A DNA stretch of 64,000 nt from Enterovibrio qingdaonensis (GCF_028683135.1 NZ_JAJUBB010000011.1:1-64000), one strand, 5' to 3'. Positions 20,051-28,992 are shown, counted from the stretch's first letter. Numbers and translations are program-made. The notes: a model not told the origin generated them from the sequence alone.

Positions 20051-20170
20051 TCAGATAAGATTTACCCACTTCATAGTGAGTTTTATGAAGAGAGCCAGCA
20101 CACTGACCGCACCCACCCCAATAAGCCAAAGACCGATAAACCAAAGGCCAGACTTCATCGCTTTATTCAT
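20051..20170 (-). CDS. DUF2474 small membrane protein, CydX-like subunit of the CioAB oxidase
   Basis: This 39-residue protein starts MNKAMKSGLWFIGLWLIGVG and has a single membrane helix. It overlaps the end of cioB by 8 bp. DUF2474 proteins of this size follow cioAB in many proteobacteria and are thought to play the CydX role. The start has a GAGGG sequence upstream. A longer open frame through this region runs back into cioB and is not used. Confidence 0.82.
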   Translation of the reverse strand: MNKAMKSGLWFIGLWLIGVGAVSVLALFIKLTMKWVNLI

Positions 20171-21161
20171 GGTAGCCCTCGTCCGCTCTAACCTTGCCAC
20201 GAAACACCCAATACGAATACGCCGAGTAAGCAATAATGATTGGCAATAAGAAGGCTGCCCCGGCGAACAAGAACTTAAGGCTGTTCTCAGGTGCAGCCGC
20301 CTCCCATAGGGTAATGGCTCGTGGCACCATGTAAGGGAAAATGCTGATGGCGAATCCTGCAAACGCCATCAGGTAAATAACCAACGTCCACATGTAGGCA
20401 GCAAGTGCTTTTTGCGCACTCAACGAGTGCCAAAGCTTATAAGCAGCGCAAGCTGAAATAATGGGTATCAGGAAGAAGGCGGCCGCGTTCGGAAACGTAA
20501 ACCAACGCGCCGCAATTTCCGGCGAAATAAAAGGGAGCCATATACTGACTACACCAATGGCTGCGAGGAACATGAGTGTCAAACGCTTACACTTGGGGAA
20601 CAACTTAGCCTCAATCGACCCCGAAGTTTTGATCAGCAGCCAGCATCCGCCAAGTAAGGTATAACCCATCGTCACAGCAATCCCGCAGAAAATAGAAAAC
20701 GGTGTCAGCCAATCAAACCACCCACCTGCATATTGGCGGTCTGCAACCTCAATTCCCTGAAGTAATGTGCCGAGAATCATCCCTTGTGAAAACGTGGCAA
20801 CGAACGACCCTCCCGCAAAAGACCAATCCCACAGATATCGCCCCTTTTTCGTTCGGTAACGATATTCAAACGCTACGCCTCGGAAGATAAGCCCGATAAG
20901 CATGGCAATGATAGGGGCGTACACGGCAGGCATGATCACAGAGTAGGCTAATGGAAACACTGCAAACAGCCCACCACCGCCTAACACCAACCAGGTTTCG
21001 TTTCCATCCCAAATGGGGGCAATGGAATTCATTGCCGCATCTTTTTCGTCATCATTTAATGATGGGAATAAAATCCCTACACCTAAGTCGAACCCATCCA
21101 AGATAACGTAAGCAAGTACCGCTATGGCAATGATGACCGCCCAAATCAATGCGTAATCCAT
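20163..21161 (-). CDS. cioB: Second cytochrome bd subunit II (CioB type)
   Basis: This 332-residue CydB-family membrane protein has the conserved GFDLGVG and APIWDGNETWLVLGGGGLFAVFP motifs. It is 46 residues shorter than the cydB product at 15092-16228 and clearly divergent from it. It starts one base inside the cioA stop (TAATG), so the subunits are coupled. It forms the oxidase with CioA. Confidence 0.9.
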   Translation of the reverse strand: MDYALIWAVIIAIAVLAYVILDGFDLGVGILFPSLNDDEKDAAMNSIAPIWDGNETWLVLGGGGLFAVFPLAYSVIMPAVYAPIIAMLIGLIFRGVAFEYRYRTKKGRYLWDWSFAGGSFVATFSQGMILGTLLQGIEVADRQYAGGWFDWLTPFSIFCGIAVTMGYTLLGGCWLLIKTSGSIEAKLFPKCKRLTLMFLAAIGVVSIWLPFISPEIAARWFTFPNAAAFFLIPIISACAAYKLWHSLSAQKALAAYMWTLVIYLMAFAGFAISIFPYMVPRAITLWEAAAPENSLKFLFAGAAFLLPIIIAYSAYSYWVFRGKVRADEGYHE

Positions 21162-22573
21162 TACGATTCTCCTTGTCTTGGTGAAGCGTCATCCACAATA
21201 TCGTGACTCGCATTACCATGAGAAAGACGTGTGACCACACGGCTGTCCAAATCCTGTTCATATTTCGTCGGTGATTTACGCATGAGCTTGAGAAGGTAAT
21301 AAATACCTGCTCCAAAAATCGCAAAGTAGACGACAACAAACACAGCGAGCGACGTACCCACCGCCGCAGCATCAATGGGAGACACCGAGTCAACGGTTCG
21401 CAAGTGTCCGTAAACGGTATAAGGCTGACGACCAACTTCCGTGGTTACCCAACCCGCCAAAATCGCAACAAAACCACATGGGGCACTCCAAGTGCAGATT
21501 TTGAGAAACCAAGGCGTTTCGTAAAGAGCCTTCTTTCGCCTTAGCCAAAGGGATGTCAAACCAATTGCGAGCATCAAGAAGCCGACGGCGACCATGATGC
21601 GGAAACTCCAAAACACAATCGCGACAGGTGGCCTATCTTCGGGGGGAACGCTTTTCAGCCCTTTGATCTCACCGTCGACGGAGTGGGTCAGTATGATGCT
21701 ACCAAGGTAAGGGATCTCGACTTTGTAATCGACCGTTTCGGTTTCCTCGTTTGGTATTCCAAACAAGATCAGTGGTGCGCCTTTGCGGGTTTCAAAATGC
21801 CCCTCCATCGCTGCCACTTTCATTGGCTGATGCTCAAGGGTATTAAGCCCGTGCATGTCTCCCGCCACAATTTGAATGGGAGTCACAAGCAGAGCCATCC
21901 ACATTCCCATGGATAAACTGATCCGCGCAAGCTCATTGTGTGGCGCACGCAGTAGGTGCCAAGCTCCCACGCCTGCCACCATGAAAGCGGTGGTCAGGTA
22001 GGCAGCAATGACCATGTGAACAAGGCGATATAGAAAAGAAGGATTGAACACCACCTCGAACCAATCGGTCACAATAAACTGCCCTTGCTCGTTATAAGAG
22101 AAGCCAGCCGGCGTCTGCATCCAACTGTTGACCGAGAGAATCCACGTTGCAGACAGCAGCGTGCCAAATGCCACTACTGCCACCGCAAGGAAATGCAGCC
22201 GTTCCCCAACCCGCTCCCGACCAAACAACATGATACCGAGAAAGCCCGCTTCTAAGAAAAAGGCCGTCAGCACTTCATAACCCATCAAAGGGCCGAGCAC
22301 CGGACCTGTCTTGTCAGAAAACACACCCCAATTTGTGCCGAATTGGTAACTCATGACAATGCCACTCACTACGCCCATGCCGAACGTCACTGCAAAAATC
22401 TTGGTCCAATACTTTGAAAGCTCTAAGAACTGATGTTGGCGGGTTTTCAAATGCAGGGCCTCCAGCACCGTAATGTAGCTGGCGAGTCCGATAGAAAACG
22501 CAGGAAAAATGATGTGGAATGAAACTGTAAAAGCAAACTGGATTCGAGCGAGATCCACTGCAAGTTCTGACAT
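21161..22573 (-). CDS. cioA: Second cytochrome bd subunit I, short Q-loop (CioA type)
   Basis: The protein starts at ATG 22573 after GCGGAGGCAAG (470 residues). His20 (TVSFHIIFP) and a GRQPYTVYG motif mark the CydA family. The Q-loop region between VAGDMHGLNTLEHQPMK and the next helices is much shorter than in the cydA product at 16243-17829. That is typical of the cyanide-insensitive oxidase CioA. CioAB lets cells respire when cyanide, sulfide or nitric oxide inhibit haem-copper oxidases; that specific resistance is known for the family and not shown here. Confidence 0.9.
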   Translation of the reverse strand: MSELAVDLARIQFAFTVSFHIIFPAFSIGLASYITVLEALHLKTRQHQFLELSKYWTKIFAVTFGMGVVSGIVMSYQFGTNWGVFSDKTGPVLGPLMGYEVLTAFFLEAGFLGIMLFGRERVGERLHFLAVAVVAFGTLLSATWILSVNSWMQTPAGFSYNEQGQFIVTDWFEVVFNPSFLYRLVHMVIAAYLTTAFMVAGVGAWHLLRAPHNELARISLSMGMWMALLVTPIQIVAGDMHGLNTLEHQPMKVAAMEGHFETRKGAPLILFGIPNEETETVDYKVEIPYLGSIILTHSVDGEIKGLKSVPPEDRPPVAIVFWSFRIMVAVGFLMLAIGLTSLWLRRKKALYETPWFLKICTWSAPCGFVAILAGWVTTEVGRQPYTVYGHLRTVDSVSPIDAAAVGTSLAVFVVVYFAIFGAGIYYLLKLMRKSPTKYEQDLDSRVVTRLSHGNASHDIVDDASPRQGES

Positions 22574-22730
22574 TCTTGCCTCCGCATGGCACAACAGATT
22601 CGATGTGTATCAAGTGATTTCTCACTGTATCAACGCTGTATAGACGCAATGCGATCACATATAACAAACATCTAGCACGAGTAATTCTAGGCGTTCATTA
22701 GTTCAGTTTTACTATCTCAATGAATATAAA

Positions 22731-22757
22731 AAGAAAAGCGGGCTCAAGGCCCGCTCT
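22731..22757 (-). terminator. Terminator of nupC
   Basis: An AGCGGGC / GCCCGCT stem followed by TTTTCTTTTT on the minus strand lies just after the nupC stop. Confidence 0.85.
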
Positions 22758-22781
22758 CTGAATTCTCATTTGTTTCCAGTG

Positions 22782-24014
22782 TTACATGATGCTGCCGAGA
22801 GACACCAGCAAGCCAGCAATCGTTCCGCTCATCAAGTTAGCAAGGATAGCTGCCAGAAGTGCTCGTACACCAATCTTGTTGAACTCTTTACGACGCGCTG
22901 GAGACATTGCACTCAAACCACCGATAACCATCGCCAATGAGCCGATGTTAGCAAAGCCACACAGTGCAAAAATGATGATTGCCTGAGTTTTCTCTGACAG
23001 CGCATCAGCCACATCTAGGAAGCTCACGTATGCCACGAATTCGTTGATAACAATCTTCTGACCAATTAAAGATGCTGCAGTAACCGCTTCATCCCAAGGC
23101 ACACCCAGCAAGAACGCCAGTGGTGACAGCAAGTAGCCCAGAATCAACTGAACAGTGATACCTTCAAAGCCAATCAAGCCAGCCAGTGCACCCACGATGC
23201 CATTTAGCAATGCCGTTAGTGCAACAAATGAAATCAGCAGTGCGGTAACACATGCGACTTGCTGAAGACCAATCATCGAACCTTGAGTGATTGCATCCAA
23301 CAAGGTTTCTGGCTCGTCGCCATTTTCTTCAACGGTCGCTTCGATGGTTTTCTTCGGCTCATCCACTTCAGGACAAAGCAGTTTCGCGAACAGTAGACCC
23401 GCAGGTGCAGTCATGAAACACGCAGTCAGGATGTATTTCACATCAATACCCAGATTGATGTAACCAATCATGGTGCCACCAGCCACCGATGCTAAACCAC
23501 CGGCCATCACAGCGAACAACTCAGAGCGCGTCATGCTATGAACGAAAGGACGTACCAACGACGGTGCTTCAATTGGGCCAACAAAAATGTTTGCTGTCGC
23601 TGACATGGATTCTGCGTGGCTGGTACCCAGTACTTTTTTCAATGCACCGCCGATGACAGCAATCACTTTCTGCATAATTTTCAGATAGTAAAGCACAGAG
23701 ATCAGCGCAGAAATGAAGATAACAACACACAAAACATTAATGACGAAAACAAAACCAACTTTGTATTTCGCCAAATCGCCAAAGGTGAATGCCAAGCCAT
23801 CGTTTGCATAATTAATGACACTACCAACACCATCTGCGACGGTTTGGAGCATAGCTTGACCAAAAGGAACGTACATAACGAACGCACCAAACGCGACCTG
23901 AATAGCAAGTGCGCCACCAACAGTGCGAACGTTAATTTTCTTACGGTTATCGGATAGTAATACGGCGATAGCAATCAGGGATGCCATGCCGATAAGGCTC
24001 ATGATGATACTCAT
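22782..24014 (-). CDS. nupC: NupC/CNT-family nucleoside transporter
   Basis: This 410-residue concentrative nucleoside carrier has about ten membrane segments and the CNT core motifs GTSHAESMSATANIFVGPIEAP and GGTMIGYINLG. It takes up nucleosides with sodium or protons. The gene lies downstream of a Crp/Fnr-type regulator and near deoD, forming an uptake-plus-phosphorolysis module. Two candidate control sites lie upstream: a GGACA-N2-TGTCC palindrome (24106-24117) and a PurR-like box (24184-24199). Confidence 0.93.
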   Translation of the reverse strand: MSIIMSLIGMASLIAIAVLLSDNRKKINVRTVGGALAIQVAFGAFVMYVPFGQAMLQTVADGVGSVINYANDGLAFTFGDLAKYKVGFVFVINVLCVVIFISALISVLYYLKIMQKVIAVIGGALKKVLGTSHAESMSATANIFVGPIEAPSLVRPFVHSMTRSELFAVMAGGLASVAGGTMIGYINLGIDVKYILTACFMTAPAGLLFAKLLCPEVDEPKKTIEATVEENGDEPETLLDAITQGSMIGLQQVACVTALLISFVALTALLNGIVGALAGLIGFEGITVQLILGYLLSPLAFLLGVPWDEAVTAASLIGQKIVINEFVAYVSFLDVADALSEKTQAIIIFALCGFANIGSLAMVIGGLSAMSPARRKEFNKIGVRALLAAILANLMSGTIAGLLVSLGSIM

Positions 24015-24105
24015 AAACGGGATGATCTCTAGTGGGCAAAAAGCGTTAATCTAGCGAGTTTGTCGCTGCCGAGCGTGTTGTAACGTCGGCAGGATTTGAA
24101 AAGAA

Positions 24106-24117
24106 GGACACTTGTCC
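24106..24117. promoter_or_regulatory. GGACA-N2-TGTCC palindrome upstream of nupC
   Basis: The sequence GGACACTTGTCC is a perfect 5-2-5 palindrome about 92 bp before the nupC start. The same palindrome with a different centre occurs at 24937-24948 before deoD. It is a candidate operator of the adjacent Crp/Fnr-type regulator. Confidence 0.6.
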
Positions 24118-24183
24118 CTTTCGGTCAGTTTGCGAACAGATCGGACCAAATAAAGTGAGAAAGTGAGAGGATCATCATTAAAA

Positions 24184-24199
24184 ACGAAACCGTTTGCGA
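24184..24199 (-). promoter_or_regulatory. PurR-like operator upstream of nupC
   Basis: On the minus strand TCGCAAACGGTTTCGT matches the PurR consensus ACGCAAACGTTTTCGT at 14 of 16 positions. It lies directly after the regulator stop codon and about 170 bp before nupC. Purine repression of nucleoside uptake would make sense, but the distance is large. Confidence 0.4.
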
Positions 24200-24868
24200 T
24201 CAGCAGTCTTCCAGCTCGTTTTTGAGGGCATCCAGGTTTGCTATACGGTAGGTGCTGCGTTTTTTATCCACCACGCCTTCGTCCACCAAGTCTTTAACCA
24301 CGCGGCGAAACGCGCGAGTTGTCGCACCCAACTCACTGGCATGTTGGTCTGTTTTAAACTCAAACCAACCGTCATTCGCCTCCGCGGATTTATTCAGCAT
24401 CACACGGATAATATTGAATCTCAGTGTATACAGAATATTGCTCAATGTATGACCAATGGATTCTTCATATCTTCCCGTCACTAACTGCAGGAAATTGAGG
24501 GCCATATCGGGCTGTTGAGCAACCGCCTCCAATAATTTTGCACGACTGATTTGATAACCATTTGCATCATTCAGCGCAGTCACGCTGAACACATACCGCC
24601 CCTCTGGCCGAAAGACTTCCATTTCACCTAACACTCCCGTGAACCCACGTTGAGAGTTCACTATATAGCGTTTCCCAGCGGGTGTTAGATAAGACACGGA
24701 AAAGTCACAGTTATTTATTAAAAACAACTGGTTAGCACTCTCACCTTGAACCACAAAGGTATCACCTTTATGAATTTTAAAAGGGCGACAAAAAGGTTGA
24801 TTTAATAACGATTGGAAAAGCGAAGTTTGAGCCTGAAGAGACATACCATCACGTCTTAGTAAAACCAT
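24200..24868 (-). CDS. Crp/Fnr-family transcription regulator (YeiL-like)
   Basis: This 222-residue protein has an N-terminal cyclic-nucleotide-binding-fold sensor domain (about 25-130) and a C-terminal winged helix (HASELGATTRAFRRVVKDLV, about 175-195). It lacks the N-terminal cysteine cluster of FNR, and the cAMP-contacting residues of CRP are not evident, so its signal is unknown. It resembles E. coli YeiL, itself near nucleoside genes. It is followed by nupC on the same strand and is divergent from deoD. The palindrome between it and deoD is repeated upstream of nupC, so it probably controls both and possibly itself. A start at the internal methionine 24844 is also possible. Confidence 0.8.
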   Translation of the reverse strand: MVLLRRDGMSLQAQTSLFQSLLNQPFCRPFKIHKGDTFVVQGESANQLFLINNCDFSVSYLTPAGKRYIVNSQRGFTGVLGEMEVFRPEGRYVFSVTALNDANGYQISRAKLLEAVAQQPDMALNFLQLVTGRYEESIGHTLSNILYTLRFNIIRVMLNKSAEANDGWFEFKTDQHASELGATTRAFRRVVKDLVDEGVVDKKRSTYRIANLDALKNELEDC

Positions 24869-24936
24869 GAAAGACTCGTTTCCGTGAGTCGCCTAAAGGC
24901 AAAGCTCCGTTTTGTGGCATGGATAAGGTTGTTAAC

Positions 24937-24948
24937 GGACAAGTGTCC
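24937..24948. promoter_or_regulatory. GGACA-N2-TGTCC palindrome between the Crp/Fnr gene and deoD
   Basis: GGACAAGTGTCC is a perfect 5-2-5 palindrome 63 bp before the deoD start and 68 bp before the start of the divergent regulator gene. It is the reverse complement of the site upstream of nupC. Confidence 0.62.
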
Positions 24949-25011
24949 TTTTTTCGAGTTGCACAACACCCTAGAGTAAGCGCGTCACAACATTATCCTT
25001 TAGGAGCTAAA

Positions 25012-25722
25012 ATGGCAACTCCACATATCAATGCTAACCCAGGTGATTTTGCAGAAACGATTCTGATGCCGGGTGACCCGCAACGCGCTAAATACATTGC
25101 TGAGAACTTTTTAGAAGACGCAGTTCAAGTGACTGACGTTCGCGGCATGCTGGGCTTCACTGGTTTCTATAAAGGCAAAAAACTGTCTGTTATGGGCCAT
25201 GGCATGGGTGCGCCATCTGCTTCTATCTACGTTCACGAGCTGATCAACCACTACGGCATCAAAAACCTTATCCGTATTGGCAGCTGTGGTGCAATCCATG
25301 ATGATGTTAAGTTGATGGATTTGGTTATCGCAATGGGCGCATCAACGGATTCAAAAATGAACCGCACCCGCCTACGTGACCACGACTTCGCAGCAATCGC
25401 TAACTACGACATGCTGCGCACCGCAGTAGACGTAGCAAAAGAAAAAGAACTGTCTGTAAAGGTTGGTAACGTGTTCTCTTCTGACATGTTCTACCGTCCA
25501 GACGAAGACTTCTACCCACTTCTGGCAAAATACGGCGTGTACGGCGTTGAAATGGAAGTAAGTGCATTCTACAGCTTGGCGGCTGAGTTCGGTGTTCGCG
25601 CACTGGCAATCTGCACCGTGACTGACCACATTATCCGTCACGAAGGCCTAAGTGCCGAAGACCGTGTTACGACTCTGAATGACATGATCGGTCTGGCTCT
25701 GGATACAGCAGTTTCTCTATAA
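25012..25722 (+). CDS. deoD: Purine-nucleoside phosphorylase
   Basis: This is a 236-residue hexameric PNP (family 1), close to the 239 residues of E. coli DeoD. It has [16 protein letters not shown] at the phosphate-binding start, GHGMGAPS (residues 63-70), RIGSCGA and the late EMEVSAFY and CTVTDHI motifs. It splits purine nucleosides with phosphate to base and ribose-1-phosphate. Start 25012 follows TAGGAGCTAAA; an upstream in-frame start at 24919 would cross the operator and is rejected. It is a single rightward gene, divergent from its likely regulator. Confidence 0.96.
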   Translation: MATPHINANPGDFAETILMPGDPQRAKYIAENFLEDAVQVTDVRGMLGFTGFYKGKKLSVMGHGMGAPSASIYVHELINHYGIKNLIRIGSCGAIHDDVKLMDLVIAMGASTDSKMNRTRLRDHDFAAIANYDMLRTAVDVAKEKELSVKVGNVFSSDMFYRPDEDFYPLLAKYGVYGVEMEVSAFYSLAAEFGVRALAICTVTDHIIRHEGLSAEDRVTTLNDMIGLALDTAVSL

Positions 25723-25766
25723 AAGTACACAAACATAGTATTTGGGTACAAACACAACAATACGTT

Positions 25767-25792
25767 AAAGGCAGGGTCTCCCCTGCCTTTTT
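25767..25792. terminator. Terminator after deoD
   Basis: An AAAGGCAGGG / CCCTGCCTTTTT hairpin lies between deoD and the convergent DUF3012 gene and may serve both. Confidence 0.85.
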
Positions 25793-25817
25793 GTTGTATC
25801 TAGGCAACTCAAGTGTT

Positions 25818-25976
25818 TTAGAAGATACAGTGCTTAGCGAAATCACCCGCTTCGCTGGCTGTCCAATCCCCTTTCGGTTTTTCTTTAAGATCATTACACC
25901 ATTCTTTACTGCCTACTTCTGGCGAACAACCCGCCACAAACAGCATCACGAACACTGCTGCAATAAGTTTTTTCAT
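25818..25976 (-). CDS. DUF3012 small lipoprotein
   Basis: This 52-residue protein has a signal peptide and lipobox VAGC, followed by SPEVGSKEWCNDLKEKPKGD and a second cysteine near the end (AKHCIF). It matches the small DUF3012 lipoproteins of Vibrio and relatives, whose function is unknown. The two non-lipid cysteines could form a disulfide. The start ATG 25976 (MKKLIAAVFVML) follows a GGAAG site and is preferred over the longer frame. Confidence 0.85.
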   Translation of the reverse strand: MKKLIAAVFVMLFVAGCSPEVGSKEWCNDLKEKPKGDWTASEAGDFAKHCIF

Positions 25977-26062
25977 CGTACTTCCTTGTTTCTTCTCATT
26001 CGATAGACCCGATATTCGCAAAAGTATCAGGTAACAGACTCCGCGACTGATCTCAAAGCCAC

Positions 26063-26086
26063 AAAAAAATCCTAATCTGCAGGATT
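26063..26086 (-). terminator. Terminator overlapping the ABC exporter stop codon
   Basis: AATCCT / AGGATT arms are followed by seven T on the minus strand. The left arm, in transcript order, includes part of the stop codon. Confidence 0.7.
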
Positions 26087-27887
26087 AATTACCGACAGCA
26101 TCATCAAGATGCGCGGCATCAGACGCCACCAGTTGAAGTGATGCAAACTCACGGTACAAAGGGCTAGTATCCATCAACTCGCGATGCGTGCCGGTCGCCA
26201 CTATATTGCCTTTATCAAGTACCAGTATGCGATCGGCATTCACGACTGTTGCGAGCCTGTGCGCAATCACCAGCGATGTTTTATTCTGCATTAAGGCATC
26301 GAGTGCGTGTTTCACATGGTGCTCACTGACTGCATCTAAGGCACTTGTTGCTTCATCAAGTAACAACACGGGACGGTCTGCCAAAATGGCGCGCGCAATC
26401 GAGATCCGTTGTTTCTGACCGCCCGACAAGCGCACACCACGCTCTCCCAGCTCAGTATGATAACCCTCAGGGAATTCAGAAATGAAACCATGGGCCGACG
26501 CTGCCTGGCAAGCACGCATCACTTCTTCAATTGATGCTTCCGGTTTGCCGTACCTGACGTTTTCAAACACGCTGGTTGCAAAGATCACTGACTCTTGCGG
26601 CACCAAAGCAAATTGCTCACGCAGACGCTTCAATGTTAGCTGCTTTATCGGCGAATCATCGATTCGAATGGTGCCGCTTTGCACGTCGAAGAAACGTTGA
26701 AGAAGCGCAAAAACGGAACTTTTCCCCGCCCCACTCGGCCCGACTAGCGCAACACGCTCGCCGGCCTTAATAGAAAAAGACAAAGATTGGAAAACGTTCT
26801 GGTTGCCCTTTCCTGGGTAGGCAAAGGTCACATCTTCAAATACCAAGTCGCCTTTGCCATGCTGAGGAAACACAATGGGTGAGGACGTTTCAACAATGTC
26901 TGGCTGCATGTCTGACAGCTCAATCAAACGCTCCGTTGCGCCAGCCGCGCGCTGAATGTCACCGATAACCTCACTGATTGTCGCGACACCACCCGCGACC
27001 AAAAGGGCATAAAACATAAAGGCCGACAGTTCACCAGCAGACAACGAGCCATCCAACACATTCAATGCGCCCACCCATGTCACGAGAATAATGGCGACAA
27101 TACTTAACAGAACGACAGATGCCATTAACGTCGCGCGGTATCGAATGCGTAGTTTGGCTGCATCCATCACCGTTTCCACACGTGACTGGAATACCGAGGC
27201 CTCTGTTTGTTCGTGGTTATAAGACTGCACTGTGCGGATCTCATGCAGAGTTTCATCAACGTGCGCACCCAAATCGGCGACTTTGTCCTGACTCACGCGG
27301 GCGAGTTTGCGGACTCGTCTACCAAGCACACCAATTGGCACAAGAACAACAGGCACAGCAAGCAGTACCAATGCTGTTAACTTCACGCTGGTGATCCCCA
27401 TCATCACCAACCCACCTAACACAGAGACTCCTGAGCGAAGTGCCATCGACAAACTGGAGCCAACAACGGTTTGAAGTAAAGTCGTATCCGCGGTAAATCG
27501 GCTGATAACCTCCCCTGTTCGTTCCTTGGCATAGAAGGAAGGCGTCAAAAGCAGAAGTTGCTGATATACACGAATGCGAATATCTGCACTCACGCGCTCA
27601 CCCAGCCAACTCATTAAGTAGAAGCGGCAGAAGGTCGCGATGCCACTAACAAAGGTAATCGCGAGAATAACAAGGACGATTTGGTTTAGCTCAGAAGCAT
27701 TGCCCGACAGAAAGCCTTCATCAACCACCAGCCTCACACCTTGCCCCAATGCAAGCCAACTCAGTGACCCCAAAAAGAGAAAGAACACCGCCGCGAGAAC
27801 GCGGTTTTTATAAGGTTTTAGAAACGACGAGACCCAAGCCAAAATTGACCGAGTGTTATGGTGCTGAGAATTGCGGGAATCTGACAC
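26085..27887 (-). CDS. ABC exporter half-transporter (fused permease and ATPase)
   Basis: This 600-residue type IV ABC exporter has a six-helix membrane domain (about 30-320) fused to an ATPase. Walker A is GPSGAGKS (383-390), the signature LSGGQ (487-491), Walker B VLLLDE (507-512) and the switch histidine His543 (IAHRLATV). It resembles the MsbA/BmrA group that moves lipids, peptides or drugs as homodimers. The sequence does not reveal the substrate. It is monocistronic, between two terminators. Confidence 0.88.
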   Translation of the reverse strand: MSDSRNSQHHNTRSILAWVSSFLKPYKNRVLAAVFFLFLGSLSWLALGQGVRLVVDEGFLSGNASELNQIVLVILAITFVSGIATFCRFYLMSWLGERVSADIRIRVYQQLLLLTPSFYAKERTGEVISRFTADTTLLQTVVGSSLSMALRSGVSVLGGLVMMGITSVKLTALVLLAVPVVLVPIGVLGRRVRKLARVSQDKVADLGAHVDETLHEIRTVQSYNHEQTEASVFQSRVETVMDAAKLRIRYRATLMASVVLLSIVAIILVTWVGALNVLDGSLSAGELSAFMFYALLVAGGVATISEVIGDIQRAAGATERLIELSDMQPDIVETSSPIVFPQHGKGDLVFEDVTFAYPGKGNQNVFQSLSFSIKAGERVALVGPSGAGKSSVFALLQRFFDVQSGTIRIDDSPIKQLTLKRLREQFALVPQESVIFATSVFENVRYGKPEASIEEVMRACQAASAHGFISEFPEGYHTELGERGVRLSGGQKQRISIARAILADRPVLLLDEATSALDAVSEHHVKHALDALMQNKTSLVIAHRLATVVNADRILVLDKGNIVATGTHRELMDTSPLYREFASLQLVASDAAHLDDAVGN

Positions 27888-27905
27888 AAATCGTCCTGAA
27901 AAAAC

Positions 27906-27927
27906 AAACGTTGGATTACCAACGTTT
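27906..27927 (-). terminator. Terminator before the ABC exporter gene
   Basis: An AAACGTTGG / CCAACGTTT stem with loop TAAT and a following T tract on the minus strand ends the 27980-28411 gene. Confidence 0.8.
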
Positions 27928-27979
27928 TACACTACTTTTACGCAGTTTGACGACCGATTATTTACAACACTGCGTAAAA

Positions 27980-28411
27980 CTAGCGATGCAATCGGTGTGC
28001 GAGCACAATCTTTTCAATGCGATTTCCGTCAAACCAGTACACAATTCCGTTGACCTGATCGATAGCATTGTCGCCACTCACATCCTTTTTAAGAGCACGC
28101 TCTACTTTAGATCTACTATCCCCAATTTTAAGGTAATTTCGGTCTTTAAAGCTGCGATCGTAAATGATGATAGAGCGAACCTTTCCATCATGCTTATTCA
28201 CGGCGGCATCAAACTTTCGATACCTAAACAGGGTAAATTTGTCCTTCTCAATGGTGCGCAATGCTTTACCGTGGAATTGCTTGAGGGATCGTTCAGTGGA
28301 GGAACCGACCTTTATTTTTTTATAGGTCGAATCGTAGTACATGTAATCAGCGGCGAACACGCTCCCCGTGTTCAAAAGTAGCGCGAGCATCATGCCCAGA
28401 ATGTAACGCAT
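27980..28411 (-). CDS. Exported protein of unknown function
   Basis: This 143-residue protein has a clear signal peptide (MRYILGMMLALLLNTGSVFA, cleavage after residue 20). The mature part is rich in Lys, Arg, Tyr and Asp. Two similar blocks, KIKVGSSTERSLKQF and YLKIGDSRSKVERALK, each read like the G-x-S-x-x-x-V turn-helix of SmpA/OmlA/BamE-type or DUF2845 folds. The end, VYWFDGNRIEKIVL, suggests a beta strand. No catalytic motif is visible. It lies between the ABC exporter and a DoxX-like gene, each separately transcribed as far as I can tell. Confidence 0.7.
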   Translation of the reverse strand: MRYILGMMLALLLNTGSVFAADYMYYDSTYKKIKVGSSTERSLKQFHGKALRTIEKDKFTLFRYRKFDAAVNKHDGKVRSIIIYDRSFKDRNYLKIGDSRSKVERALKKDVSGDNAIDQVNGIVYWFDGNRIEKIVLAHRLHR

Positions 28412-28566
28412 TGGTATTCCTTACCTCCGTTGCACTTTTTGTCGTCGAGCACAAGCCTGTGCTAACCACCAATTGCAACATTCTAGAAGAGGAACACCAA
28501 ACAGTTGTCTGTCACTCGGAAGGCAGCTCAACGAATTGAGGCATCAATTTCACTAAGCTTGCAGGA

Positions 28567-28992
28567 TTAATCGACTTCTTCCCTATCCCCACGTTTGGTT
28601 TGGTACAACAGAAACGCGGCAGAAAGCCAGACTAAACAGGCCATGACAAACAATGTACCACCGTCATTGCCGACGACCTTTCCTGCCGCGTCAAAAGCAG
28701 GCTGGGCGACACCAATCGGCGTAAACAAGTGGAAGAAAATCGCCCCTGTCATGGTACCAATCGCCAGAAATGCGCCTAAAGCATGGAGACGGGTAAACAA
28801 CAATACGGAGGCAATCAGTTCCACAATCCCCACCATGTAAGCACCGTATTGCCCAAACCACGCAAGTCCAGACCACTTACCTAACGTGCCAAAAATGAAT
28901 TCTGTTTCCGGCGAGCCTGAAAACTTAAAGAAAAGCGATTGAACAAATACAAACGCAATAAAAATACTCAGTCCCCATTTTACGTATTTCAT
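28567..28992 (-). CDS. DoxX-like inner-membrane protein
   Basis: This 141-residue protein has four predicted membrane helices and the DoxX-like pattern (SLFFKFSGSPETEFIF, VGIVELIASVLLF). Members are linked to redox or thiosulfate metabolism in some organisms, but most are uncharacterised. The ATG at 28992 is preferred; an upstream TTG in the same frame would add five residues. No obvious terminator follows. Confidence 0.75.
   Translation of the reverse strand: MKYVKWGLSIFIAFVFVQSLFFKFSGSPETEFIFGTLGKWSGLAWFGQYGAYMVGIVELIASVLLFTRLHALGAFLAIGTMTGAIFFHLFTPIGVAQPAFDAAGKVVGNDGGTLFVMACLVWLSAAFLLYQTKRGDREEVD

Noticed and set aside
27749-28381. 210-codon plus-strand frame across the ABC exporter start and the following small gene
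   Set aside because: It crosses a terminator and two real minus-strand genes and encodes no recognisable domain.
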